Origin: Xiphydria camelus
Lineage: Eukaryota > Arthropoda > Insecta > Hymenoptera > Xiphydriidae
Assembly: GCA_963678675.1 (NCBI GenBank)
Contig: OY783198.1
Span: forward strand, 19,578,684 to 19,642,683
Direction: 5' to 3'
DNA: 64,000 nt
Shown here: piece by piece, positions 21,527 through 33,012 of the stretch
Position numbering within the stretch: the stretch's first letter is position 1
Layout: every line of letters starts with the position of its first letter
Notes under the pieces: model-generated
The model's input: the letters and a program-made list of their open reading frames with translations, nothing else
The model's database searches: none
Told to the model about the DNA's origin: nothing
Made by a program: the position numbers and the translations under genes

Positions 21527-23191
21527 CAGATTACGGAAGCATTTCGTTAGTCACTTACAAGATAGAATGTCGATTATGATTTCATGGTGGAAGCACACCG
21601 CGAGACGTAAACTGAAATTGCGTAACGCTGGGGGCGTATACCGTAAGTACACTCGACTGCCTTGCCGAGTTAATTGTGCGGGACACATATCGCGTTACGA
21701 GTAATGTGCGTCTAAATATCACAGCGCGCTCCTCTCCTCTATAGGGCTCTAGCGTACTTCCACAAACGTAGCTTTTGTTTGTGTTACACGTGTACATATA
21801 GAGAATGTACATCCAAGTTTCGCCAAGAAACCCAGCTTGGTGGCGCTGCTTGTATTTACCTTTTGATAACGATTTTCCACAAAAAGAATTTATTTGAATA
21901 CTTTGAAACCTACATTCTCTTATAATTGAGGCCATGTTGATTAAATCTCATAGGTAAACACTTCAATTATTATCCAAAATAATGTGTAAACAGCGCTTAT
22001 ACCACGGGCATCTGCTTAATGCTTGGTGCGTGCCACAGATGGCACTCTATCTGTTTTGTGCAGTTATCCAATCGCCCTATTCCGACTTCGTACCCGGAGG
22101 AAACGCGCCTGGCGACGGTTTCCTCTCGCGACGTGACGGCCTTATACGCGTGCGTACAGTGCGTAGACCCGATACTCGAAGAAGCTAGCGCCTAAATATA
22201 CGTTTGTATACAGATATCGCCTTATCAATGGGAGAGAAAAAGAGAGGCAACGTCTTATTTTTATCGCCGTCGTTCCTGCTCTGAATTCTTATATCGGTTT
22301 CGCCACGGCATCCCTCCCCCTCCTCGCTCCTCGCGCGCGCTACCGTATAATAGACGCGAGCATTCGTCAGAGATCACCAATTTTTCGCATTGACGACCGC
22401 GAGAGAGCGCGTTCCTTCCGCGCGCGCTCCATCCGTCAAAAGAATAAATTTCAATTCAAAAGCCGACTAAACGGCCGCGGCGCGAAAGACCGTTTCTCGT
22501 CCGCGCGGTACATTATGTAGCAAATAGAAGTCGACGACGCGAGCGAGCGGAAAGCTACCGCGCACGGCGCGGTAGCTTCTCGTTCGTCGTTCGGAGCGGG
22601 AGTAGAGACGCGACCGAGACGAACCAGACAAATAGGCGGGTGAGAGTATATGTACTTCTATTCAGGAAGGTGGCGCGGAGTAGGCGGCGATGCAGGCCGT
22701 GCCGGCGGTGGAGGGGGAGGAATAGTCACGCGCGCTGTACGTGCACGCAGGTAGCTACGCACTACACGGATACCTGCAGTCACCTGCGTACCGACCGACG
22801 TGTAGGTATAGAGGCGCGTATAGGTACGCGCCTCCACCTTCGCAACTGCCGGAAAAAGAATGCCACGATGGCACGAATCGATCCGGCCGTCGTCGTTCAT
22901 AAATCAAGAGATCAGAGAACGTCACGCGCGAGACAAAAGCTCGTTCTCGTCGTCGCGCAACGAGAGGGAGGGAGAGGGCGTCGAGAGAAAAGACGAGAGG
23001 AGACAATCATTTGGGAGGAAGCTCATTATGAGTGGCGAGACCTCGCGCGGTATATAGTGTAGTACATAGGTACCTGCATGCGAGTAGATTGATACACGCG
23101 TATACAAATGATGAAAAATGCTACCGCATGATTTTTAAATAAACATTTTTCTGATGGGCACGTTATTATCGCGATAAACTCTGTAATTAAA
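21527..23191. other. unique DNA with a perfect short hairpin
   Basis: Mixed AT-rich then CpG-rich sequence. It contains the strong hairpin at 22532-22590, listed separately. Chance ORFs at 22640-23062 are compositional. No gene recognised. Confidence 0.45.
22532..22590. repeat. GC-rich perfect stem-loop
   Basis: A perfect 12-bp stem, AAGCTACCGCGC at 22552-22563 and GCGCGGTAGCTT at 22567-22578, closes a 3-nt loop. It is extended by outer pairing of CGACGACGCGAG with CTCGTTCGTCG. Predicted very stable as RNA or as a DNA cruciform. No known RNA family recognised. Confidence 0.6.
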
Positions 23192-23420
23192 TACACTGAG
23201 AAAAAACGACGTATATTCAATTAAATCAACGTTTGCGGGTGGGGGAATGCAGAATTGGTTGTTTCGATTAATAAATTTGGTTATAACGGTTAAAGGCTAT
23301 TTGAAGGGAATAGGCTGTAGCCCGTCCGAGTCAATTGTTAGTCCAAGTAATTCGATCTGCAGTCCCCCACCCTGTAACCGCCGATTTAGAGTCAAATCTA
23401 TTATATTTTTTCTCAGTGTA
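23192..23420. mobile_element. family F element, copy 2
   Basis: Ends TACACTGAGAAAAAACGACG and TTTTTTCTCAGTGTA. Interior GCGGGTGGGGGAATGCAG, GGCTGTAGCC and CAGTCCCCCACCC. Its final TA is also the first TA of the family G copy that follows. Confidence 0.85.
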
Positions 23421-23642
23421 CACGGGAAAAAAATAAATCGTAGCATTTTGACAAAGTTTGTGGTAAATTTCGAGACTAGGCCAATTTATCGTTACGATAT
23501 ACACAATGTTAGTGAAAATTACAGCAACGCTTGCAACTTTTACAATTTTTACTATAATTTTTACTAAATTTATAGTTATCGTAACGATAAATTAGCTTTG
23601 TTCTGAAATTTTGTAAATCCTACGATTTATTTTTTCCGTGTA
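23419..23642. mobile_element. family G foldback, copy 3 (best preserved)
   Basis: Ends TACACGGGAAAAAAATAAAT and ATTTATTTTTTCCGTGTA. Arms share CGTAGCATTTTGACAAAG, TTTGTGGTAAATTTCG and CCAATTTATCGTTACGATA with complements on the right. It abuts family F with a shared TA. Confidence 0.85.
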
Positions 23643-23674
23643 TCCGCGTTAACATCACAGTTAGACGTCTGCAT

Positions 23675-23837
23675 GGTTCGTATCAGAAATTCTTTCTGCG
23701 TGGAAAAAAAAACAATTAGGTACTCGAGTCTATCAAATACTTTTTTACACGAAGAAATCCATGGCTTGATCCTGGAATCATATTTTTGATTAAAGAGAAC
23801 ATTTTTTTGGCATTAGCTATTATTTCTCTCAGTATAT
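23675..23837. mobile_element. family B partial element
   Basis: Family words AAATTCTTTCTGCG, ATCCATGGCTTGATCCTGGA and the right end TTATTTCTCTCAGTATA are present. The left terminus is missing. A separate CACTGAGAAAAATAATG terminus begins at about 23852 and has no clear partner. Confidence 0.65.
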
Positions 23838-24404
23838 ATGTATTATCAATACACTGAGAAAAATAATGTACCGATTCAAATAAACGTCGATATGAATAGC
23901 GCCAAGAACATATTTATTTAAGACAAGTGAAAGTCATTGAATTTAACGAATCCACACCTGTGATTCGAATAACATATAGGTACTTGATTCAACGACGATA
24001 TATCGGACTCAAATTATGAAATTCACAGCAGTTAAAAGATTACCGGAAAGGGAACTTTTTACGGATTTTCCCTTTTGTTCATGCTTGCTAGGTAAAAATT
24101 GAATATTATATAATCCTGACTAAATAAAAAATTTTCAGTTACTTTATCAATATAATTCAACAATAATTTATTTATAGAGGTAATTTCCGCAAAATTTGAT
24201 GAAACTGAGGAGGACGTATTGTCACACATTGGAACAATTTTCGGTAACTCGAAAGATTGGGGCGGCCAACGCAAGCAAAGAAATCGTTAGCGAAGAATTT
24301 TATTCTTGAGTTTTTAATTTTACCCTTATGTTTATAAAAAAAAGTTTGAATAAATTCAAATATATAAATATTACTTAATGTTTGTATTTTTTTACTATGA
24401 AATG
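23838..24404. other. AT-rich DNA, transposon debris
   Basis: A solitary TACACTGAGAAAAATAATG end at about 23852 and otherwise AT-rich sequence. No coding signal. Confidence 0.4.
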
Positions 24405-24540
24405 GGACATTAACAGGACCCAGGTCGGGCCCCGATCGGGCCGTGTGTTTCATCAGCGGTCTGGCCCAGACCAGGTTCCCCGATCTGGGCCCGATTTGGC
24501 CAGATCTGGGCCGGATCGGGGCCATGGCGAAATTTCTGCA
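24405..24540. repeat. GATCTGGGCC-rich palindromic cluster
   Basis: A compact GC-rich island in AT-rich DNA built from overlapping self-complementary words (GGGCCCCGATCGGGCC, GATCTGGGCCCGAT, CCAGATCTGG, GGCCATGGC). It ends near CTGCACGGG. Probably the core of a foldback element. No copy elsewhere in the window. Confidence 0.5.
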
Positions 24541-27179
24541 CGGGAATAAATATGTCCTCGGCACTATTCAAATTATTTTCCTCAGAGTACAATCTCGAAG
24601 TACTTTCTCGCGACTATCGCTCTATATTTTATGGATGCACCTCCCTACCCTGCACTTCCTCTCCTGCCGCCATAGCCGTATTCGGTCTGCAGACATACCC
24701 GATGGTTGATTCAACGAGAGTTACGCAGATTGGTCATTAGCAGCCGAAGCGTCTCGGCGCGGTAGGTAGGCGAGGCGAAGACGGAGAGCAGAGGACGGAT
24801 GCCGGCCGCGGAAAGTGGAAACTGCCGCAACCGAGGTCTGAGCGGTCGATCGAATCGGCTTCGTCTAACTTCGCGTACCGCAATCGCCGCGAGGCGACGG
24901 GGAGGGATGGAAACTCGCTCGCTCTCCGCGAGGGATTCGAATGGATCGTCGTCGGTTTCCACGAATTTGCGTTTGAAATCGCGGCTGCAGGTTGCGGGAG
25001 GGCGTCAAAGCGGAAGCGGAAGCTGGTCTCGCGCGATAGCTGGCTCGCTCGCTCTCTCGCACCGCGGTAAGGACGAGGACCGCGACACTAAACTTCGCTT
25101 AAGCCGCATCTCCGTTACCGCACACTTCGGGGTGGCCGCGCTCACCGCTGTTCGATACTCCGCAAGCGGCGGTGGTGCGCGCGCGTGGATGTACCTAAGT
25201 GCGCTACTGTATACCGATTCTCCAACCCTCTGCATGTATATTTATACGGATACGTAAGACGATGCGCAGCGTGCGGTTGAATGTAATCGGACGCGACAGA
25301 GGGAGATCGAGGAGGACGAGAAATTTCGTTGGATCTTAATTAAGTATGTAAAGAATAGGTATCGATTGATTCGTCGTCAATGAATAAAGCGTTTAATTGA
25401 TTCGAGTACCGAATTTGACAGACGAACTGGAGAGCAAACTGTGGACACCCTGTTAAAATCGAAATTCGATACCGATCCGATCTTAAGACTGCAGGTTACC
25501 GATCTGGACTCGAAACTGAACACCGATCTGCTCATGGAGCTATAAGAGCCGCCGATCTCGGCGTGAAACTGGATACCGATCTTTTCACGTGCAAGTATGC
25601 ATCCGAATCTGGTCACGATGTTGGCAAAATATATATATACCTATAGGTACTACGATACCACTGCAGTATTCTATTCCTACTACAATATTTATTTTAATAT
25701 TTACACTGTAAAAAAATTGCATTAAGTTTAATATTATTGTATATAAAGCTGTTATCTAATACGTGATTATGAAAATTAATATACCCCGCGCGCGTTAGTT
25801 TTACAGATAATTCTCACACACATTAAAACACACCACACTCTTTATTTCTTCGTTAACTTAATTAAACATCGATCTTAAACTCGACACTCTTTTTCTTTAA
25901 ATTTATTTTACTTTGGAAAGAAACTTTATACAAAAGTGTACATTAAAAATAGAAATTGTTGTTTCAATCTATATAATAATGCACGCAACGATATATAAGA
26001 AGATCGACTGAACGTGCAATTACTACCGATAGAACACCTGCCCGAAATCGCGCGCGCGGATAACACAAAACCGACGAAAGGCCCCCCGAATATTCCGCGA
26101 ACCCCGCCGCCGCCGCCGCCACCGCCGTGCCCCGGGGGTAGTGCGCGCCGCGCGCGCGAAATTTACCCCTCGCCGGCCGCGCCAGTGGAACTACAAGGAG
26201 GCCCGAAATTTTTGCGAGATAACGATCGACTGCGAAAGTACGCGCCACGCCAATTTGCCGATCAAAATTATTATTAAGAGGTACCCGTGGCGAAACGGAG
26301 AGAGCCGGGGCTCTCGCCGCTCCTTCTCCTCTTTCCTACGCGCGGTTCCGCCGCGAGTCCCTCTCCCGCCCCTCCGCCGTCTCCCTTTTTTTCATCGCAC
26401 TCGCGCGCAGCGGGTATAATATCCGATGCGCGAAAATCGGAAAGACCGGGAGAGTCTCGTCGCGAGGGCCGGCGGTGGCGAGGAACCGTGGAGGAGTATG
26501 GGGAGGAGGCAGGGAGGGTGGGAGGGTCGAGAAGAAATAAAGGAAGAGCCGCGCGCGCACAAGATCGCAATGCCGCAGAGGGAAAGAGAGAAAAGAGGGG
26601 GAGGCGGAGGAAGGGGGAAGGGAGAAAGAGACCGAGGGGGTGGGAAGAGAGGGTGAAGGTGTGCCGCGGGTAGGCGATCTATACATATACACCGCTTATG
26701 AAATATATCGTAAAGGGGCTGAGAGGTAGTAGAGACTGGAGGCTAAGCCTGTAATCACGAGATTGCCAGGAGCTACTGCAGCTGATTGTTATCTTGTACC
26801 TACACCCACCACTTTATCGCCGGCCATCTTATTACTCTCGACATATTGACGTCACGCACGCACAACGTCTCCCCGCGAAATATCGATATATATCACGCGC
26901 ACGTACGGACGTACGCGTACGCGTGTACGCGCGCGTATCGGACGGCGCGCGGAGTCCCTCGTGAGTTGAGGTATGCGCGGAGTTTAAAGGTCCACGGAGG
27001 CGCGTCGCCCGAGGTGCGGGAGGGTCGAGACTCTCTCGTTTCCGAGTGTTCTCGCTGCATCTCGTACCTGTCATCCCTCCGACTCCGAGACACGATCGAC
27101 GATCGCTGTGCCGCGCTCGATACGAGAGTCTCCCTTGGTAGGGTAGCCCCACCTCGATATCTTTTCGAACGTCGCGACG
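24541..27179. other. unique DNA, CpG-rich patches, purine tract
   Basis: No gene recognised. It contains a CCG-repeat patch at 26103-26127 and a long purine-rich tract at 26572-26662, listed separately. Open frames on both strands (24799-25257, 26287-26673, 26786-27187) are compositional. The stretch at 26720-26870 is mixed unique sequence. Confidence 0.45.
26572..26662 (+). repeat. purine-rich G-run tract
   Basis: About 90 bases with almost only A and G on the plus strand and several runs of four to five G, ending near GGTGAAGG. It could form a triplex or G-quadruplex. Low-complexity rather than coding. Confidence 0.6.
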
Positions 27180-27214
27180 TAAGGTAACTGTCCCAATAGC
27201 GGGACACGCCCTGG

Positions 27215-27892
27215 TACGCTGGGAAGAATAACCTGGTTGATTTAATCAAAATCCTGGAGAGCATGGCCAAACCGTTAGTGAAATACGGATCCTCCGTCTC
27301 TCTTTGGTAAAGTATGGTGAAGGTCTAGGAGAAGTTGAATTAAAAAAGTATGGCTACGAATCGTATCCCAGACTTTCAGCCGGTAAACGATGCGCTCTTC
27401 GGTTAGAGTTCAGTCGTTTTTACGAGGTTATGGTGTAATCGATGTCTGTTCTCGTCGGTTGATATTATTTCAATTTATTATTTTATTCAAGCTCTCGAAT
27501 TACCACTGATTAGCTATATTCTAGTACCGAACGAGTCATAGTTTTATTAATGAAGAACCTATACAACAAAATTGAATAAAAAATGTACTTAAGTCGAGTA
27601 AATTTTACGTTTCAGCCGATACGAAAAAATTGCCTTGCTGAAAATTCGGGATACGATCCTAAGCCGGACTTTTTTGGTTCAACTTTTCCGAGACTTCCGC
27701 CATATTTTAGCCATACTTTTTTTTATGATCATTTTCTGGTTAGAATAAATAGACATGTAGTTAAAATTCCTAAATATTTAGTTAGAATAACTTGATATTC
27801 GAATCGACTGACTGGTATTTTAGTTAGAATAACTAAATTCGTTTAACCAGATGCATTTTGTCATTTTAACCAAGTTCTCTTTGCAGCCGGAC
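27215..27892. mobile_element. family A element, nested and interrupted
   Basis: Degenerate left end TACGCTGGGAAGAATAACCT, then GATTTAATCAAAATCCTGGA. The right portion carries TAGTTAGAATAACTAAATTC and ends CATTTTAACCAAGTTCTC. It is inserted in the 27180-28087 element and split by 27307-27720. Confidence 0.75.
27307..27720. mobile_element. AAGTATGG-ended foldback, third level of nesting
   Basis: The left arm AAAGTATGGTGAAGG, AGAAGTTGAATTAAAAAAGT and GAATCGTATCCC pairs with GGGATACGATCC, ACTTTTTTGGTTCAACTTTT and GCCATACTTT on the right. It interrupts family A between its GTTTGGT and TTCTGGTTAGAAT words. Confidence 0.75.
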
Positions 27893-28087
27893 ATATTTGA
27901 ATACAATTCAAATTATTAAATGGAATTAAAAGGAATGACTAGCGGGGAAAAAACATTCAATAAATTAAAGATCCTATACAGGAAATGTGTGTCATTGGTA
28001 AGAACCCTGAGTAAAATCTGCTGTATGCATTTTTATGGCTGTCCGGATACTGGGCTTAGCCGTTCGACTATTGGGACATTTACCTTA

Positions 28088-29094
28088 TGGGTTGCCTTCG
28101 CCATCGCTCGTTCCGTATCGCTTCGATTACAGTTGCGCGCTGCAGTTTCGTTCGTTACCGGAATTGCGGCGCGCGTTGCGCTCTGCGATGTAATAATAAT
28201 CCATTTAAGCGGGAACGAATTGAAATAACCGATTGGTACAGGGCGCGCGGGTATAGTTGTTATCTATAATTAAATGTAACCCGATGGGTATTATCGAATT
28301 AATCGAACAACGAGTGTCGATAACGAAGAGAACGGACCACGGGTGATAATCGAATGAAGGTTGGAGCTTGGAAAAGCGAAGGGCAATTTGCACGGGTACT
28401 AATCAGTGGCTCGATGTGATCGTGGAAGAAGAAATATCGTGCGGATTGATGATGCATCGCGAATAAAAAATTCGGGCAACTAACGAGAACCCATTCCAAA
28501 AGTAATTCGACATTCGGGTCGTAGAGCCGATAAAGAGCTCTTCTGCTCTTTCGAAACACCCCGTAGAATTGCGCGTATATTTTATAACGCGACGTGTACG
28601 TAGCACACGTGTATATGCGTATCTAAAGGTTGGAAGAACAGGATGTAGTTTAAAGTCGACCTTATACTAACCTACGTCGTGTTATGTAGCCCATTCGCCG
28701 GAAGAGTGGTGTTACGAGGCGGTCAGGGGAGGCGGAGTACGAGAAGAATGACAGAGCGAGAGGAGACGAAGAAAGAGACGAAGAGAAGCAGGAAAGCGCT
28801 GGCGCACCCTTGTTCAAAGGCAGGGTATACCGAGCTAGCGAAAAGCAATTTGGATAGCTCTGGAATAAAACATGTCGCTTCGAAAATAAACTACTGATTC
28901 CAATTTTCTTATTTTCATTTCATCTTGTAACCTGACTAAAAAAAAAGGTTCAAATTAAAATAATTTAATCGTACACGTCAAATTGAAAATTAATTACATT
29001 TCTATCTAATTTTAATTTAAACCGTCTTGCTGTTATAATAAATAAAATAATAAAATGACAAATACAGACCCATACTCCAATTATGGAGACTCCA
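28088..29094. other. unique intergenic DNA
   Basis: AT-rich to mixed sequence without a clear repeat or gene. Short ORFs at 28205-28606 and 28679-28897 show no domain. Confidence 0.45.
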
Positions 29095-29622
29095 TACACT
29101 GAGAGAAATAATCGCTGATGCTAATAAAAAAGGTTTTCTTCGATCAAAAACATGATATAATTCCAAGATCAAGGCGTGGTTATCTTTGCGGTAATTGTTT
29201 GTTTCGCACAGAAAGAATTTCTTATTCCCCATCGAAGGTTCTCTTGAATCAAGAATAAACATTCTTCGACGAAAAATCTGCATTCTTAAAAATGTTTAGG
29301 CTCGTATCGATACCTTAGTTATAATAGGTTGTACCCCAACATTCGGACAATTATCCAGGAGACGATAAAAGCTTTTGTTTATTCTTTAGAATAATCGTTA
29401 CAGCAATTTGAATATTTCTCCGTCAAGTGATAATATCAACGTCGAAGAACTATACAAATTGCTATAACGATTATTCGAAAGGATAACAAACGTTTTTATC
29501 GTCTCCTGGACAATTGTCTGAGTGTGTGACACGACCTATCAGAACGAAGGTAGGTATTCAAGACATACTTTTTTCGTATTACAGCAATATTTTGGCTGTA
29601 GCAATTATTTATCTCGGTGTCA
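29095..29622. mobile_element. family B element, interrupted
   Basis: Left end TACACTGAGAGAAATAATCG, right end AGCAATTATTTATCTCGGTG. Family words CAAAAACATGATATAATTCC, GAAAGAATTTCTTATTCC and AAGAATAAACATTCTTC are present. Split by the foldback at 29334-29538. Confidence 0.75.
29334..29538. mobile_element. nested foldback in family B
   Basis: Arms TAGGTTGT..., GGACAATTATCCAGGAGACG, ATAAAAGCTTTTGTT and GAATAATCGTTACAGCAATT pair with the inverse set ending GTGACACGACCTA. Loop near 29440. Confidence 0.8.
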
Positions 29623-30569
29623 TCGGGTTTGCGGAGAGCGATTTCGAGTCAAAACCATCGAATGGCAAGTCGAATTGCAACCCGCGATACTCGCCGTATA
29701 CCTAGCCGGCCGCGAGCTTCAGCTCCTCGCGGCCACTTGTGCCCTCCGTGTGTCCCGTGCGTATATATTTACAACGCCGCGTCCTTAGCTACAAGTTGGC
29801 TACAAGTACAGAAGTATAAAAGCCCGGCATGGGTTAGGCGACGGTACACGCGAGGCGACCCACGACGCGGCGGTACACCTACGCTCGCATACGGGCGCGA
29901 TAGGAGGGCACGACGGGGGCGAGCGCGAACGCAGAGGACACGGACGTGCGTGCACGCATGATTCTTCCCCGCGTCCTGGGCGACGTGGGTGGACATCGGA
30001 CAAAACGCTAGCGCGCGCGCACCGTCCGAGAAGCGACCGCGTCGAGAGGGCGGGACCGCGATCGGGGATCGTATACTTGACTCGCGCGCGGGACACGATC
30101 CGCAACGCGGTCGTCGTGCTCGAAGAAGTAATCGAAGAAGAATTATTACCGCGCGTATACGGGCACCGTCCACGTGGGAATAACGTGACACTTGGTTATA
30201 TAGATAAGAGGACTCTCGGCCGCGCGCGCGGCAACGAATTCCTCAGTGGGTCTGTGGTGCGTATATGGGATGATAAAATACATTTCGGATATCGCGTGAA
30301 TCTTAGCGTACGTCTGTGTATTAATGGTTGCATGTGATTGAATGGGCGAGTGAATGAGTACGTTTTTGGTCCGCTATTCGTGTTTGTTTTGTAGAACTGT
30401 TGTAAAGTGATATGCCGCTGATGCACATCATATACGAGAACAAACTTACTCGCCAGAGGGAAGAAATTTGGGCTTTTGATTGATTTTTATATACTTAATA
30501 CTCTTTTTTGAAGATTACATTTTTTTTTAACAAAGTCTTATGTCGATGTAGGCCAACAGTTCATAAATA
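29623..30569. other. unique CpG-rich DNA
   Basis: CpG-rich sequence with overlapping chance ORFs (29769-30191 minus, 29617-29961 plus). No gene or family word. Confidence 0.45.
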
Positions 30570-30627
30570 ATGAGATAATATTGATTGAAATTCTTCTCCT
30601 GGCGATCAAGTTTAACCTCATATGTTG
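30570..30627. repeat. family P dispersed repeat, copy 2
   Basis: ATAATGAGATAATATTGATT, TCCTGGCGATCAAGTTTA and CCTCATATG match 18280-18343 in order. The next bases are the start of a family H element, which may have cut this repeat. Confidence 0.6.
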
Positions 30628-30887
30628 AACAGAAAGAAGAAATTAGTTGGATTTACTGAAAATTACTTGTAGGGTCGCACAAGTCATTATTTATTTATAT
30701 TAATGAAACTTTGTATTACACCCCAATTTGATATCTCTTTCTTACAATCATGTGAAGTAGCATGCGATTGCAAGCAAGGAATATCAAATTAATATGAGAA
30801 AAGATGTAATTGATCTAAATAAATAATTACTTGTGCGTCCCCCGAGAATTTTTTAGTAGATCCAACTAATTCTTTTTCTCTGTGTGC
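30628..30887. mobile_element. family H foldback, copy 2
   Basis: Left AACAGAAAGAAGAAATTAGT, right CAACTAATTCTTTTTCTCTG. Interior TACTGAAAATTACTTGTAGG, AATTTGATATCTCTTTCTTA and GATCTAAATAAATAATTAC. It abuts the family C element with two or three bases between them. Confidence 0.85.
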
Positions 30888-31088
30888 TACACTGAGAAAA
30901 AAAAAAGATTAACAATTATTCTGTTAGAAGGATAATCTGAGTTACGAAAGGTAAAATAGATCAAAAATTATCCTAAGGAAGGTTAAATTTTATACCCTGG
31001 GAGGATAATTTTTGATCTGCTTTACCTTTCGTACTCAGATTATCCTTCTAAAACAGAATAATTTTTAATCTTTTTTTTTCTCAGTGTA
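30888..31088. mobile_element. family C foldback, near-perfect
   Basis: TA-flanked. Arms of about 84 bp: TACACTGAGAAAAAAAAAAG, AATTATTCTGTTAGAAGG, ATAATCTGAGTTACGAAAGG and GATCAAAAATTATCC pair with the inverse set ending TTTTTCTCAGTGTA. The loop is about 30 bp around TAAATTTTATACCC. Low arm divergence suggests a recent insertion. Confidence 0.9.
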
Positions 31089-32705
31089 AGGTTCATTTTG
31101 TAAGAGGTCATCGCCGCAGCAGGGGGCTACTTTACAGACTTTTGGGGCGCACCACCATCTACTAGAAAAGTATCGGACTTTTCACTCTGCCCTCGCGTAT
31201 CCACCTCGCGTACTTATACATAAACGTCGGCGCCAATCGTCGCCCGGCAACGAAGAGCAAATAAAGCCAAGTATCGTGCGCTGTCTCCAAGCGGATCCTC
31301 TCATCGCGCCGCCGCGCGGACAAACGAATTTGATAGCGCGCAGCACCTTTAAATCGCCAGCGCCGGGTCGAGATCCCCGATACAAGATCCTTTCCTTGTA
31401 CTCGGCGAGATCGCACATGTCGGGAAGGCGCGATCGATCGCGGATAAGTCGCTCGATCCGTGTCCTTCACTCCACGCATCCGCCGCCGCGCGCGGGAGAC
31501 GCGTCCGCGGTGTTTCTCGGTAGCGTCGGGCTTCGTATCGAACACAAAGAGCTGATAGCAACGCGGGGTAGCCGCACGGCAGGGACGCCGGCGAACCGTG
31601 GGCTACCGCGGGGAGGGAGACGGGGAAGGAGGAATTCACGAACTGCAAAATGCAATTATCGGCATTAGTCCGCGGGGTATCACGATCTGCCGAGACTGCC
31701 GAGGCCCTGCCGGGACGAGTGGGTGGCTGCGGGTACCGGGTGTTGCCGTGAAAGAGGCTGCGAGCGCCGGCGTAATCGCGAGAAAAAGTGACCTGCCGTA
31801 CTCGAGGCTCAGCTCGTGGATGATTTTTTGCGCTGTTTCAATTTCGCGCGGAATCCCGTCGCGGCCTTCTCCGCGGGGAGGGGGTCCCCGAAGAAAGAAA
31901 GACGACTGAAATGTTCCGCACGTCCGTAATTACAACGCCCGATATTTCGATATTTATCGCGGAATGAGAGTCTCTCCGGGCGACGTTATCGGCGGACGTA
32001 TGATGTATATATATGTATGTACATAAAGTGCAGAAGCGAGATGCCCGCCGGGCACCGGGTCCGGGCATCGACGAGGAAAAATCGATCGCGCAGATCGCGA
32101 GCGTAATCGAATGGTAACCGTTCATTACGAGACTTTGTAATAGCCTGTCCGGTCGCCGAATTAATCGCCTCCGCTCGATGACTACTAATCGTTAAGGATG
32201 ACTCGCATTTGCCAGCACGACACTGTGTTGCGATATCCGCTGCGATAATTGCGAGCAAAATTATTTGTTCTCGTGATTTTTAATTTTCTGTGGAAATTGA
32301 CTCGAGTCTCGTGTATTCGCGCTTTTGGTAAGTTTCAGTGAGTAGGCACGCAATTAATGCAATTGGGTTGGATTGCAGAGTGAATCAAATTTATTATATC
32401 GCTCTCGCGCGTTGACTTTACGACTGGATAATTATCCAAAATTTGACCGAAAAGATGGCAACAATAATTGCATAACCCTGTCTTACGATTAAGTGCGAAT
32501 CGTCCTTTAAATCGAACCGAAATAATATGTATAAGAGAGAAGCCCGATCGCATCTCGCGTTGGTATCGATATCACTCCGCATACCAGAGCTAATCGGAAC
32601 TATAATTCGAGTCGAATCTCCGAGCGAAGAATTTAGTAGCGAAGGAATTTAGGATTAATAATTTAGCGCATCGAGAGCGGCGTAGTTGGTAGGGGAAGTT
32701 ACATA
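31089..32705. other. unique DNA, CpG-rich then AT-rich
   Basis: CpG-rich to about 31900 with chance ORFs on both strands. Then mixed sequence with homeodomain-type words (TTTTTAATTTTC, AATTAATGCAATT near 32350). No gene. Possibly regulatory. Confidence 0.4.
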
Positions 32706-33012
32706 TACAGGGCGTCCCGAGAAATTTGGGAACATTCGATGTGTCCTGAATTTGTCCACTTACTTTTTAATCAATTGACAAATTTGTCTTGCCACATTTG
32801 GAACCAAAGGTTTAATTTATGATTATTATTCTCGAAGGTTTGATGAATTTAAAAGGCGGATAAGAGGAAATGATGAATATAATCGAACGACGTTATCTGT
32901 GCGATTCGGAATGTGCCCAATAAAAAATATCTCGATGCCGCAGCAATATTTCTGATCATCCCCTAAATATTATCGCAACGAACGTTCGATTTTCCACGCG
33001 GGACACCCCGTA
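32706..33012. mobile_element. TACAGGGCGTCCCG-ended element
   Basis: The inverse ends TACAGGGCGTCCCG and CGGGACACCCCGTA have TA flanks. Interior AT-rich and not palindromic. No transposase seen. Size about 305 bp, consistent with a deletion derivative of a Tc1/mariner-type element. Confidence 0.75.

Larger units (their letters stand above)
27180..28087. mobile_element. ~0.9 kb element, TAAGGTAACTGTCCCAATAG ends
   Basis: The 20-bp terminal repeats at 27180-27199 and 28068-28087 differ at one position, and TA is duplicated at the ends. It contains a family A element (27215-27892), which itself contains another foldback (27307-27720). The residual own sequence is non-coding. Confidence 0.8.
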
